A DNA stretch of 64,000 nt, taken from assembly GCA_034770075.1 (NCBI GenBank), contig CM068379.1, positions 19,777,506 through 19,841,505 of the forward strand. The letters run 5' to 3'. Of the stretch, positions 46,965-57,619 are shown piece after piece. The stretch is from Aralia elata (Eukaryota; Streptophyta; Magnoliopsida; Apiales; Araliaceae). Position numbers and translations under genes: made by a program. The notes under the pieces are model-generated. The model was not told the origin of the DNA and ran no database searches. It saw only the letters and a program-made list of their open reading frames with translations. Position 1 is the stretch's first letter. Each line of letters begins with the position of its first letter.

Positions 46965-49434
46965 TCAATTCCCGACTTAGAGTGTAGCGAGTCTGCCCTT
47001 GTTTTGCCGGATAGTGATACACACCATCCATCCACCTTTCCATAGTCGTGCGAAATGCATAACTCATCTTATTCATTTTTCTCTTCATACTTCTCACCTC
47101 ACGTTCTAAATCACCTGCCCATCCTATGGCATCGTCCCATTGCTCTTCTATCTTGACATGGTCTGCTACTTCTTCCTCTAGTTGGGCTAGTAGAGCCTCC
47201 TTCTCCATCATCAGGCCTTCTGCCCGTTGCTCGGACTATTCCAATCTACCCACTAGCTCTACATTCCTCGCCAAGAGGTGTTGTATAATAGCTCCTAACT
47301 GCACAAAGGTTTCCTTTTGCTCTCGGACCTCCTGCTCCAATTCTTGGATCCGCTCTTCTTGTTCAAGGATACGATCAGTGTACTCTTCTATCAAATCTTC
47401 ATTAAATGTGGTGTCAACATGCGCAACTCTTCTGGTTCATCTAGGGGATCGCTATCTATGGGGTCCTCCTCTGGATCTTCTTCCGGATCAGACTCTAACT
47501 CAAGTTCTTCCTTAACTGGAGCAACAACCATAATGGGCTCAATTATTAAGCGTGTCTCAGATACCACATGAATGTCACGTGGTTCCTCCTCTATGATCCT
47601 ACTTGGTTCTTGTTAGGTTTGTATATAACGTGAACATGCAATCAAATTACATATATAAAGTAGAAGCGCGATAAAATCAGATTTTAAAATTTTATACAAA
47701 TCATCACCATGATCTTTCTTTATGCACAATTATTAATTAAACGAAATAGATGGAAAATAAGAATTATACCCTTGTAGAATTCTAGCTTCCTTAGGTACAA
47801 GTTCAACTCCAATTCCTTTGCGTTTTTCTTGAATTTCACCGATTAAATTCTTTCCTTTGATCAACGTTAGCCACCCAAGTGTTTGGCCTCTAGAGGTGAT
47901 CCACCAAGGAATAATATATATTCAAGAAGATGGGTGTTGGCAAAACCCTAGTTTCTATCTCTATAGAAATTGTAAGTACTCTCCACAATTCTTATGTAAG
48001 AGTGTGTAACCCTAATCTGTGATAAGACTTCTCTTATTTATAGATGTAGGAAAACCCTCCCTTAAACTATTTAGGATTATGGTTTCTATTCTAATTAAAC
48101 TCTTTTAATTAAATTAAAATTCTAATCTAATTAGGAATTCATGAGAGAGTACTTCTATTAATTAATTCTCAATCCCTATTAGGAATTAAATAATAGTAAT
48201 AGTAATAATAATAATAATAAGACTCCTCTTATTAATTTATATTTAATATTTTTAAAATATTAAATAATAAATATTAAGCTATTTAATTTATTCTATCTCC
48301 ATAGATTAAATTAAATATACTTAACTTATTATTACAATTATGCCATTTACTTCTTAAACAAATATTTGTTCTTTTGCGGTGTGACCCTTTAGGTTCTCCA
48401 TATTAAACCGGTTGTGAATAAATCAATTAGAACAATTCTAATCTTATTTAAATAAATAAATTAAACTATTTAATTTATTTAATTAAATAATGTTTATTCT
48501 ACAATAAGGGTAAGCCCCCTTAGCGATCAACGACTTTCCAGATAATATAGATTTCAATATTAATCACAAAATAACCTTTCAGTGCATAGTTACCGTACAA
48601 TTCAATCCTTCTACCATACAATGTCCCAATTAAATATAAGACATGAAATTACTGTCAAGTCTTACTTTATTTAATTATATGTATTTCGATTCCCAAATGC
48701 ACATCTCTAAATAATGTAAATTAGAAATTCCTTTCTAATTTCATTCTGCCTTGGCCAAGGACTATTGAGTTGTCATTTATCGAATCACATAGGACATTCA
48801 TATCTTTTACTAGATGAGGTAAATTTTTTGTTGATCATTTACCTATTTCCATGTACAACTTATTATACCCAATCTTACCCTTTGATATACCTTAAAGGTC
48901 TTAAGGGACATGTTAAAGTATAATTCATCATACATAAGATACTATGATGATCTCAAGTCTAAGGATCACTTGTACTACTATCACTAGAGGAATTCCTATT
49001 GACAGCCTAGTAAAACTCCATTAGGTATTCCTTAGCGAGCCACGTTCAGTGAACTTATTCTCCAATAAGCACCTACATACTTGCTTTAGTGTCTCCACAT
49101 AAATGATTATGAGATCAATCATCCTCTTTCTAAGAGCAAGCAACGTATGTACTAATCTATCCGGATTCACTAATCCCCTTTTTCAGTAATCCAACGATTA
49201 GGAACGATTTTAGTTTGTAAGCTATCTTGAATTTAGATCTCATTAGCATGATCACCATCATGATTCTAAAAGCATTGCTCAAAATTATGGGTTTATCACA
49301 TTTAATATAACAACATCATGTAGATAATATAAAATACCTTTAATAAACGAATAAGATTACAAAGTATATGCTACATCATATCAAATATTATTGGCTTGTG
49401 TGCATACTACTTTCAGTTCTCCCATCTTTGACAT
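46965..49434 (-). pseudogene. Element A pre-gag ORF, interrupted by a solo LTR
   Basis: The complement starts at 49434 with MSKMGE (D has MSEMGE), is cut by the solo LTR, and resumes at 47605 with SRIIEEEPRDIHVV, an acidic stretch (SDPEEDPEEDPIDSDPLDE), then after a frameshift a long coiled coil (ILEQEERIQELEQEVREQKE and EKEALLAQLEEEVADHVKIE). It ends with MSYAFRTTMERWMDGVYHYP before element C; the last codons lie at 17793-17730. One TAG falls within the coiled coil. Same layout as in B, C and D. Confidence 0.78.
47611..49415 (-). mobile_element. Solo LTR (1805 bp) of an unassigned LTR retrotransposon
   Basis: Starts TGTTAGG, ends TTTCA, and is flanked by a perfect duplication GTTCT (47606-47610, 49416-49420). 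A TATA-like CTATAAATA on the minus strand near 48040 suggests minus orientation. No coding region. A single LTR with a clean duplication is what LTR-LTR recombination leaves. Not related to the LTRs of A-E by eye; possibly copia, but unproven. Confidence 0.8.
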
Positions 49435-49654
49435 CTTACAATCACAGCCACAAAACAACACTCTATCAGTACTTCTGAAGGTAAAATATAATCTTATTAT
49501 AATGAAAGTATATTTCTCGTTTCTACTGACTTCCTAGGACAATTTTGCCTAAAATCATCCTTGAAACTCTATAGGAGTCTTATCAATTCTACTCCCTCTA
49601 TTTCTCCTAAGGTTATAGCTTAAAGATTCACTTTCCTAAAGTTTATAACCTAAA

Positions 49655-49942
49655 GCTTTGATACCAACCTGTGATGCCCCCAAATTCAGGTACCTCTACC
49701 TCGAACTTGGCGCTTCACATTACTACTCATATCATAACTAAATACATCTCACAGCAGAATAATATAGGTTTTCATAAATAATTCATAATATAATTCCAGG
49801 TTCTCTCAACCTTCACTATTATAAATAATACTTAAGTTATTGCAAGGAACTAACGTAAGTCTTAGTACAAACAGTTCACATTCTTCTTAAATAGCTAAAG
49901 TTTAATCCATGGCCTTCTCCTTTCCCTTGTCCTTCTCGGAGC
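49655..49942 (-). repeat. Element A primer binding site and 3' part of its 5' LTR
   Basis: The PBS complement reads TGGTATCAAAGC (about 49655-49667). The LTR end, TGTGATGCCCCC on the plus strand, starts at 49670 and runs 273 bp until D begins at 49943. Confidence 0.8.
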
Positions 49943-50495
49943 TGTGACACCCCAAAATTCAGGTACCAATACCTCGAATCTGGTGCTCACGCTAAAATAC
50001 ATCCATACGCCTCTAAATAACATAAATTAACTAATGCGGAATAAATAAACATATGTTGTTCATTACAAAAAGTTTACTACGGTCCCAAGGTCTAAAACCT
50101 TAAATAAAATACATCGCAGAATACCATAATAATACAAAATGATTCCACGAATTACATAACAGGATAGTACATGTAACTATTCCTTAAGCTTTCCCTTGCC
50201 TTTGTCCGCTTTGGAACTCCCCGGCTTAGCTGCAATAGGTTCATGATATAGCAAGAGTGAGCAACTACTTTGCTCAGCAAGTTTAAAATGAATAAAGAGG
50301 ATATATCATGAATGAATGAGAACAATAATAGCATAGTTCAACAATTTAAGACATTAAAGAGATAGCTGACAATATAATCAAAGTTCTAAAGGAATAATGA
50401 ACATTGATTATTTACTGTTGAGTGGTCCAATAGACCATGAACTATTTGGCCAAAGGATCAGTCATTCGACAAACCCTTTTAAACGCCTGGCCCGT
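49943..50495 (-). repeat. Element D 3' LTR fragment
   Basis: The lower end, TGTGACACCCC on the plus strand, is an LTR terminus. The complement shares blocks with the last ~600 bp of the C LTR (for example CTTGCTATATCATGA). Its upper part is missing. Confidence 0.75.
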
Positions 50496-50597
50496 CAGTA
50501 GTACCCGCTGCCCAGAATTGATGATTTGTTCGACCAATTGAAGGGAGCGAAATACTTTTCGAAGATCGACTTGAGGACGGGATATAACAACTGAAGC
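50496..50597 (+). pseudogene. Inverted RT segment within element D
   Basis: Reads on the plus strand [20 protein letters not shown] then [10 protein letters not shown], the RT part that should follow KKDGSLRL. The adjacent RT (from 50598 up) is on the minus strand, so this ~100-bp piece is flipped in place. The junction with CTGAGGCTT shares the bases CTT with the inverted end. About 10 codons of the expected sequence between the two parts are absent. Confidence 0.85.
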
Positions 50598-51400
50598 CTC
50601 AGCGATCCGTCTTTCTTCTTTACAAATAGTACTGGCGCTCCCCATGGAGATACACTCGGACGAATATACCCCTTATCTAGTAATTCCTGCAGTTGAACCA
50701 TTAGTTCTTTCATCTCCATTGGTGTCATCCGGTACGGTGCCTTTGAGATCGGTGCGGTTCCCGGTACTAAGTCGATCACAAATTCCACTTCTCTATCTGG
50801 CGGTAAACCTGGCATCTCATCTGGGAAAAGATCTGGAAATTCCCTTACTACAGGTATCTGACCCAGCTCACCTTCTACTCTTCGGGTATCAACCACGTGA
50901 GCCAGATAACCTATGCAACCTTTCCTTAGCAATTTCTTCGCTTGCATCATCGTCAAACAACAAGATTGTCTAGGCGATTTACTACTGTAGAATACGACCT
51001 TCGACTTATCTGGAGTCTTCAGGTGTATACACTTCTTCTGGCAGTCGATCACAGCCCCGTGACTAGACAACCAGTCCATCCCAAGAATTACTTCAAATTC
51101 TCCTAGTCGTATCGGAATCAAATTCACGTCAAACTTAAACCCTCTCAATTCGCGCAACCATTCCTATAAATGAAATCTACGGGGATAATTTCTTTATTAG
51201 CTACTTCCACATTCATAGGATTCTCTAGCTTCTCACGAGGTAAAACTAACCGTTTAGCAAAATCTTCCGACACAAATGAACAGGTAGCACCCGAATTAAA
51301 TAATACATATGCATTGATATTGTTGATCAAAATAATACCTAACACCACGTCCTTCGACTCCACCGTATCCTGAACAGTCATGTTGAAAGTGCGTGTTGTT
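50598..51400 (-). pseudogene. Element D protease and RT start
   Basis: Minus strand: protease box AYVLFNSGATCSF, in which the catalytic Asp is Asn (GAT to AAT), VEVANKEIIPVDFIYRNG, a frame break near 51150, then [58 protein letters not shown] and [18 protein letters not shown]. Dead protease; RT cut after its first block. Confidence 0.88.
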
Positions 51401-52497
51401 GGTCTGTTGGTTTGGCTAGCTGGCCCTCCAATATTCAGCCTGTTGTTGTTGTTGCTATTGTTGTTGTTCTTATTGCCACTTGCTGCATCCCCCTTCCTTT
51501 TCGGGCAATCTTTGATTTGATGGTCTGATGCTCCACATGAGAAGCATCCCGCTTTCTTTCCTTTTGGGCATTGAGGCGCAAAGTGCCCCTGTTGCCCACA
51601 GTTGAAACAAACTCATTTTCCTTTCATGCACTCTCCCGAGTGATTCTTACCACAATTGTTGCACTTATTACCCTTCTTAACCTCTCCTCCGGACTTGTTT
51701 CCACCAGAAGATTGGCTATCACTCCATTTCCTTTTATTCGGGTTACTTCCCCCGCTGCTTCCTCCCTTGCTTCCTTCTTGACCCTTCTTTTTGTCTTGAT
51801 TTAACTTTGCTAGAGCCTCGTTGCCTCCTTCGGCGATGATGGCCCTTTCCAACAACGTAGAAAATGTGTCAATCCTTAGAACTGCCACCCTACTGTACAC
51901 CCATGGCTTCAGGCCTAATTCAAATCTCCTTGCCTTTCTGGCTTCAGTGTCTACCTAGTGGGGTAAAAATCGGGCTAACTCATTAAATTTTGTTGCATAC
52001 TCTGCAACTGACATGTTCCCTTGCTTCAGCTCCAGAAACTTTACCTCCATATTCTACTTCATACTCTCCGGGAAATAGTTCTCGAAGAATAGCTCCTTGA
52101 AACGTTCCCATGGTATCACACCATCTCCAGCACAGTTTTTGTTGGCCTTCCACCAATAGTTCGCTTCACCTTTCATCATAAAAGTGGCAAACCCTGTCTT
52201 CTGTTCTTCGGCCACCCTTGCAACCTCGAACACTTTTTCTATTTCTTCAATCCAGGTTTGGGCTTCAATCGGATCTAGTGTTCCCTTGAACTCGGGAGGT
52301 CCTACTAGCTTAAAATCCTTGAAGCTAGCCAAATGTTGCGTGGGCTGTCGCCCTGGCTGTTCTCCAACAGGTGGGGGTCTATTTCGCATGGCTTCTGCCA
52401 GCAACTTAGCAAATGGCCTCATTGGGTCTAGGTGACCCTGAGTGTTATTAACCGATTCCTTAACCCTTTGGTTACGCGGTCATCCTTTTGGTGCCAT
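51401..52497 (-). pseudogene. Element D Gag
   Basis: ATG at 52497 (MAPKG, then a TGA). The gag domain has FKDFKLVGPPEFKG, EAQTWIEEIEKVFEVARV, MMKGEANYWWKANKN and RFKELFFENYFPES. The frame slips near 52055. A TAG replaces Gln in PHQVDTEA near 51957. Knuckle-like CNNCGKNHSGEC, CFNCGQQGHFAPQC (complete CCHC) and CFSCGASDHQIKDC are present, with a TGA just before the second. An Asn-rich linker follows. Confidence 0.87.
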
Positions 52498-52894
52498 GAT
52501 CTAATAAAAGAAAACCACCGACTTTTACTTATAGATCTATGTCTCATGCAATAAGTCATTTAAGTCAACAATTAAAAGTAAAAGCATCTATCAAACACGT
52601 TTGATTTAAATAAAACAACTGCATTTATAACCATATGTCACTGTTTTAATACAACCAGACTCAACATGTGGCATACTTCTATAAACGCTAAATGACATAG
52701 CCTGCCAACCATTAACTATCCCCTAAAGAAACAAAATTGGGGAATAATAACCTTCCACCCCTCTATCAGGAACCAAAATTAGGGGTTCAATTACTATCCC
52801 ATGCACGCTACAAGCATAGGGATTTACAACATAAGTAAGCCCCTAATACAACAAAAGTGGGACCTACTACAAACATAATGCTAAAAACAACACA
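52498..52894 (-). other. Spacer between pre-gag ORF and gag of element D
   Basis: No ORF. Just before the gag ATG the minus strand reads TTTTCTTTTATTAG then ATC, a good 3' splice-site shape. Shares stretches with the C spacer. Confidence 0.5.
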
Positions 52895-53703
52895 TCACCG
52901 CCTGCTGCGGCGAATTACAACCCTGAGCTCCCGTCGAGCCAGCCTGTCGACCACTCGACGCCTAATCACGCGCCTGCTGCTACCCTCATCCCTGGGGTAC
53001 CTCCTCACCCTGTCCCTCAGCCTGCCAATGGAAGTAGTCAAGCCTAAACGGAGGGAATCAATCTCTGAAGTTCGGGCTACCAACTGCTTCATAGCCTCAT
53101 CTCGCTCCAGACGAGTAGTCTCCAACAGGTCCTCTACTCGCTCTATCTGTCCTACCAACACCACATTCCTCTATAAGAGGTCATAAACCATCACACCAAA
53201 CTGAACAGAAACCTCACGTCGACCATGAACCTCTGCCTCTAGCTCGACAATCCTCTGGTCCTTTTCCTGTAACTTCTGGGTCACTCAGCCTTTTCCCCTA
53301 AAGTCTGATATGCCAATGACCTGTACTGCTCTTCTCGGTCCTGGTGATCCTGGTTCTGCTCCTCTAAGTGGGATACTCGATTCTCGAGCTCCTCATTCCT
53401 AGTTATCAACCCTTCGATGATGTCACTAGCAGTAGTGCCCATACCATCTGCATACTCACGTGGCTCCTCATCCTCCGTCACTGGATCCTCCTCGGGGTCC
53501 TCATCCTCCCCCTCATTGCTTACCTGCCTCAGCACTCCTCCAGTAACTGGCTCCTCCTCTGAACCATACTCGGCCTCAGACTCATCCCTAGTGTCCATCA
53601 TCTCTGGCTCACTCGGCTGCACCTCCACTAACTGTCTTGCGTCCACATGAATGTCTGTGAACTCCACCTCTCTAGCGGGACTGTACTCTCCCATCTCAGA
53701 CAT
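52895..53703 (-). pseudogene. Element D pre-gag ORF
   Basis: I take the ATG at 53703 (MSEMGEYSPAREVEFTDIHV), not one 48 bases upstream, because A starts MSKMGE and both follow a CTGTAG-like acceptor. An acidic middle (NEGEDEDPEEDPVTEDEEP) is followed by a coiled coil (IEGLITRNEELENRVSHLEE), a one-base frame loss near 53283, more coiled coil (KLQEKDQRIVELEAEVHGRR), a TAG near 53172, then a basic end with RLRDRVRRYPRDEGSSRRVI and RRRVVDRLARREL. Nearly intact and informative for the ancestral protein. Confidence 0.78.
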
Positions 53704-53930
53704 CCTACAGCCACAGACAAAAACAAATAGACAGCAAGATGTCAGTGCCACAATAAAATATTTTCATTGATAAAATGAAATGATATTTTATCATGCACAA
53801 CTCGGCTCGATGGATTTCCACAATCCACCTCCAGACATGATCACCAAATGAATCTCCTTGGCGTACTCAATACGAGTTTAATACTAAGGTTATAACCTAG
53901 GTTTCGCATTCCTAAAGTTTATAACCTAAA

Positions 53931-53965
53931 GCTCTTATACCAACCTGTGACACCCCCAAATTCAG
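53931..53965 (-). other. Element D PBS and last 20 bp of its 5' LTR
   Basis: The complement of 53931-53945 holds TGGTATAAGAGC, a tRNA-Met-type site with one change. TGTGACACCCCC starts the LTR end at 53946. Confidence 0.75.
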
Positions 53966-54793
53966 CACTACAAAAAAATGGGGCTTCAACAACAACCTAT
54001 TTTCGTTGCTAAAGGTGTCAAATTTCGTTGCAAAAGGGTTTTGGCAACGACTTTACTGTCGTTGCGTCTTTCGTTGCGTAATGAGCGTTGCTAATTGTTC
54101 CGCAACGAACGTATTTTTTTTGTTGCCAAAAGTAATACATTTTGCAACGAAATTTGGCTTTCGTACAGAGACATCGATCCTTTAGCAACAAAATGTTTTG
54201 TTGCAGAATAATTAAAATTTTGTTGCTAAAAACCCCATTTCGTTGCAAAAGCCTGCTAATTGGCAACGCAATGAACTCTTTTTTTTGCAACGCCATGCAT
54301 TTTCGTTGCAATTGACACCATTTTGCAACGACATTTTTCATTGCAGTAAATTATGAAAATTGTTGCCTAAGCTTACTTTCGTTGCGGAATGTAAACTTTT
54401 TAGCAACGATTTTCGTTGCTGATTATATTATTTGACGACATTATGCTGAATCAGCAACGAAAATGTTTGTTGCTGGTTATTTTTCAATAGCAACGAAAGT
54501 CGTCGATTAGCAACGACATTATATGTTGTCGTTTCTTTATATGTGCAACGAAAAGTTGATATGATTTGCAACGATAAAAAATGTTACATTTTATTTTTGT
54601 ATTAGTAACAATATCCTCTCCGTTGTTATTAGGTTAATTTTTCGTTGCCAAATTTTATATTTTTAATGCCATTAGCAAACGAAAATTTGTTGCTAAATGT
54701 ATAAAAAATTATTGCTATATTAAAACTTATTCAATGCTTTGGTAACGAATTATATTGTTGCCAAATCAAAATTTGACATTCTTTTTGTGTACC
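53966..54793 (+). mobile_element. CACTA-type terminus with dense subterminal repeats
   Basis: CACTACAAAAAAATGG at 53966 is a CACTA (En/Spm-type) terminal repeat, placed exactly at the break in D's LTR. The next ~800 bp hold about twenty copies of GCAACG or CGTTGC in both orientations, the usual transposase-binding subterminal array. Either this is a short non-autonomous element ending at the weak inverted match TTCTTTTTGTG (to about 54793), or it is the left end of a much larger element closing at 62475. No clean 3-bp duplication was found for either. No transposase is present. Confidence 0.65.
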
Positions 54794-56675
54794 TGGCTGG
54801 CTCAATGTCCTCATTGCAAATAATGGCAAAAATACAAAAAATTAAAAAATTATTAACTTAATAAAATCATCCACCACATAATCATTCATTATCTTTACAA
54901 TTAACCATCTAAAGCTACCACAGTTCTTCAATCAAAGTATATATCTACATATATAGAGAGAGTACACTTATAATTTCGTCCCTTGTCTTCCGTAAACGTA
55001 GCACGAAAATTTGATACCCAGTATTGTAAGGCAGGTCGTAGAAGCAGTCTTCCTGCACATATTCAAAAATAATATCAAGTCAGAAAAATGAAGCAAATAG
55101 GTCACCAGAGGCACTTAATGCCAAAATCAAAGACAATAGAGTTGCTACGTGGTACTAATGTACACCGTATTGCTCATAAGCAGAAAAAGACAAATAGGCA
55201 ATCACAATATCTTTTGCTACAAATCCAAATAGAAAAAGAACCTTCAATGCGACTATATGATTGCTCTGTTACAAGAAAAAATTGGAATCTTAATCGGCCA
55301 TTTCATGAATTAATTTCAGTAAGCATAGTGGTAAACATATTTTCTGTTACAAGACTTGTAGATTATTATTATATGTTGACCTCAAGTCAGAATTCAGTCA
55401 CATTCAACAACCACAAGCATCACACAATCTTAAATACCATCACACAATCTTAAATAACAATGTTTAGATTTCTATATATTGTTGTAGCACCACTGCCATT
55501 AACATGGTAGAGCATAAAATCCACCACAATGTCACAAGGATAGGGAAATTCAGAAAAGCAACCTCAACTCTGAACAAAAGTAGAGCAAAGGAATTAGAGA
55601 TAGTAAATAAAAAAACCCATCTCCCTCTCTTTCATCAAACAGTAGTGAGAGAAAAAAATTAACACTATTTCCATACTAAAAGAATTCAATATAGACCGAC
55701 AGAAACTCAAATACAAGCAAATGATGGACTGATTTAATCTTTATCATCTCAATTGTTTTCATCATTGTGTCCGAAAAATTATAAATATATATTAAGCAAA
55801 TATGAGATGAAGTATAAGTCAAAAACTAATTTAAAAAATTAAGATTTGCATAGTTCTAACACCAACCCTCTCTACATCAATCACTACAGTACAAATCACA
55901 ATCAAACACAAGTAAACCCATTTCAGTATTAACAATACAAGATAAATATCAATGGAAAAATAACATCTTTTTCCCAAGTAGAAGTGACATATATCCCATA
56001 TAATGTATGGCAATAAGATTATGCCTAAAATATACTATAATAGAATTGAAGATAAAGGATAATTATATACATACCTTCACCGGCGGCAAGATGCAGCAGC
56101 AGCAAGCAGCCAGCACCTAGGAAGTCAGCACTCAGCAACAATATGCAGCAGCAACATGCAACAACCAGCAGCAGATTAGCAGCAACACAGGCACACAACA
56201 ACATGCAACAGGCCAACATCAACAACACAACAATATAACATTATACCAAAAGATATATGACGTAAACACAGTAATATTATGAATCCTTCGTTGGAATCCA
56301 CATAAACTCAGTAATATAAAAATAAGAATCATGGCTGAAAACATAGAGCAAAGTGTTAAAATGTATTTACAGCAGATTCAAATTTATTTTTCCATCATTT
56401 GATTCTTGAACAGATATGCTCTCTCCAATGTGTTTGTGTCGTTAAATTGCACCTGCTTATTGTTCAGCACCGCATCAATAAGACATTTAAAGCAAAAGGT
56501 TTTTATATGTCAAAGAAGACACAAATTCAGGATCACAGATATTCTTACAATAAGAATCCTTGGATCATCTCATAGCATAAACCTAAATCTTAATAACACT
56601 GTAGATAAAATATTAACTAAAAAATACACCAAATCTAGTACAATATCAAAAAACTAAAACTAGGCAAGTACTTAC
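54794..56675. other. AT-rich region without recognisable gene
   Basis: No convincing coding similarity. A 121-codon ORF at 55088-55453 looks like nothing known and has no gene-like composition. A CAG/CAA-rich patch at 56088-56225 repeats GCAGCAGCAACATGC-type words and makes Gln/Ala/Leu-rich chance frames. Confidence 0.5.
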
Positions 56676-56786
56676 TCACTCAAATCAAAAATGTCTCTGG
56701 ATATCTTCATCTTCTTGGTAGTACCGTTATAAAGCTCTTCGAGACTACAAGGCAGAGTGTTCTCTATTGGAGGTACCCAAATTTGT
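56676..56786 (-). pseudogene. Captured exon fragment of a DnaJ/HSP40 co-chaperone
   Basis: The minus strand reads PPIENTLPCSLEELYNGTTK then KMKISRDIFDL, the start of the C-terminal substrate-binding domain of type II DnaJ proteins (family pattern: ENxLxCSLEELYxGxxKKMKI). Only this one exon is visible; no J domain is near. After DLS the frame runs into GAG then TAAGTA, where a 5' splice site would sit. In the parent gene the protein would deliver clients to Hsp70. Here it is a fragment among other captured pieces. Confidence 0.85.
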
Positions 56787-56944
56787 TTTTTTTTTTTGTT
56801 AACAAAAGTAAGGAAATACATGGATACCCCTTCTGCTCTCAAAGTATAAACGCTTGGAACAAATACTAGTCCATTATTTCTCCCATTTCGGCTAACAAAT
56901 TTGTAACAAATATATCGAAAGCAGTTTTCAGCTTTCTTTTGAAA

Positions 56945-57505
56945 CTAGAACCCTACATGTTGTCTATACTCCGAATAAGCTTCTACAGGTGTCTGCTTGC
57001 CAATAGGAGCCCTTATAACATGATCTGGCATATCAAAGGCATCAACAAGTTCTCTTGTGATATTCCTCACCTGAAAACTTAGGTATTCTGTCAACTTGTG
57101 AATTGCCTGCATATGAGAAACACAGTATGCATCCATATCAGAAATTACAAGGAAATCCAGAAAATATTAACAGCGCAAAATCTAGATGAAAAATGTCTAT
57201 CTTTTGGTCAAATTATTGAAATAACCTTACACTTTCATATTCATATTCATAAGATGTGAATGGTCACCACAAATCCAAGCCTAATTATTTATTATACAGA
57301 ATACAAAATTAACATTTCTGTGGGCAATTCTATTAAAGTATACCTAATATATGCCTGAAGTTCAATAAAGTAAGTTAATACCTTTGCTTTGTTAGGTGCC
57401 ATGTAATCCACATTACGATAAGTCCCTATGTCATTCCAGATTCGTTCCATTGCATAAAGATCACATACAAGTTTCAGAGCAGCTCGAGAACTTGCATCAG
57501 GGCAG
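56945..57505 (-). pseudogene. Last two exons of a peroxisomal acyl-CoA oxidase
   Basis: Exon 57505-57382 (acceptor CTAG, donor GTATT) reads [20 protein letters not shown] then [20 protein letters not shown]. Exon 57106-56945 (acceptor GCAG) reads [36 protein letters not shown], and ends HVGF-stop. This matches the C-terminus of plant acyl-CoA oxidases (ACX2/ACX3-like by feel), which carry out the first step of peroxisomal beta-oxidation. Both exons are open with good splice sites, but the FAD and acyl-CoA binding regions are absent from the window, so this is a 3' fragment. Confidence 0.85.
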
Positions 57506-57513
57506 CTAGAAAC

Positions 57514-57588
57514 ACAAGCAAGCCAAGTTAAACTCATTAATTATCAGCTGGAAATACAAGCAAGCCAAGTTAAACTCATTAATTATCA
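57514..57588. repeat. 42-bp period direct repeat
   Basis: The 33-bp word starting ACAAGCAAGCCAAGTTAAAC occurs at 57514-57546 and 57556-57588, in the intron upstream of the oxidase exon. Confidence 0.85.
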
Positions 57589-57619
57589 AAATTGGAAATA
57601 AAGATGAAAGAGAAGTAAG

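Larger units (their letters stand above)
1..49942 (-). mobile_element. Element A: old minus-strand Ty3/gypsy LTR retrotransposon, split by B, C and a solo LTR
   Basis: Three blocks (1-1614, 16892-17793, 46965-49942) read as one minus-strand element once B, C and the solo LTR are removed. The gag reading runs across the B insertion without a gap: KFNELAHF ends one block and APHQVDTEE starts the next. The pre-gag ORF likewise continues across the C insertion. Descending order is 5' LTR remnant (49942-49670), PBS, pre-gag ORF, spacer, gag, zinc knuckles, protease and the start of RT. The rest of pol and the 3' LTR lie left of the window. All reading frames are decayed, so A is the oldest layer here. 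Assignment to the Tekay/Del branch rests on similarity to B and C. Confidence 0.9.
49943..53965 (-). mobile_element. Element D: truncated, rearranged minus-strand gypsy element
   Basis: Descending: 20 bp of the 5' LTR end (53965-53946), PBS, pre-gag ORF, gag, protease, first RT block, an inverted RT piece, then directly ~550 bp of 3' LTR ending at 49943. Everything from mid-RT to integrase is missing. The 5' LTR is cut by the CACTA-like end at 53966. It lies against A's LTR, so it probably inserted there. Family as A-C. Confidence 0.85.

Noticed and set aside
55088..55453. 121-codon plus-strand ORF between the CACTA end and the gene fragments
   Set aside because: No recognisable motif, AT-driven composition, and opposite in strand to all captured exons; most likely chance.
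56945..57505. Intact acyl-CoA oxidase gene
   Set aside because: Only the last two exons are present; nothing upstream on the minus strand encodes the FAD-binding or N-terminal domains.
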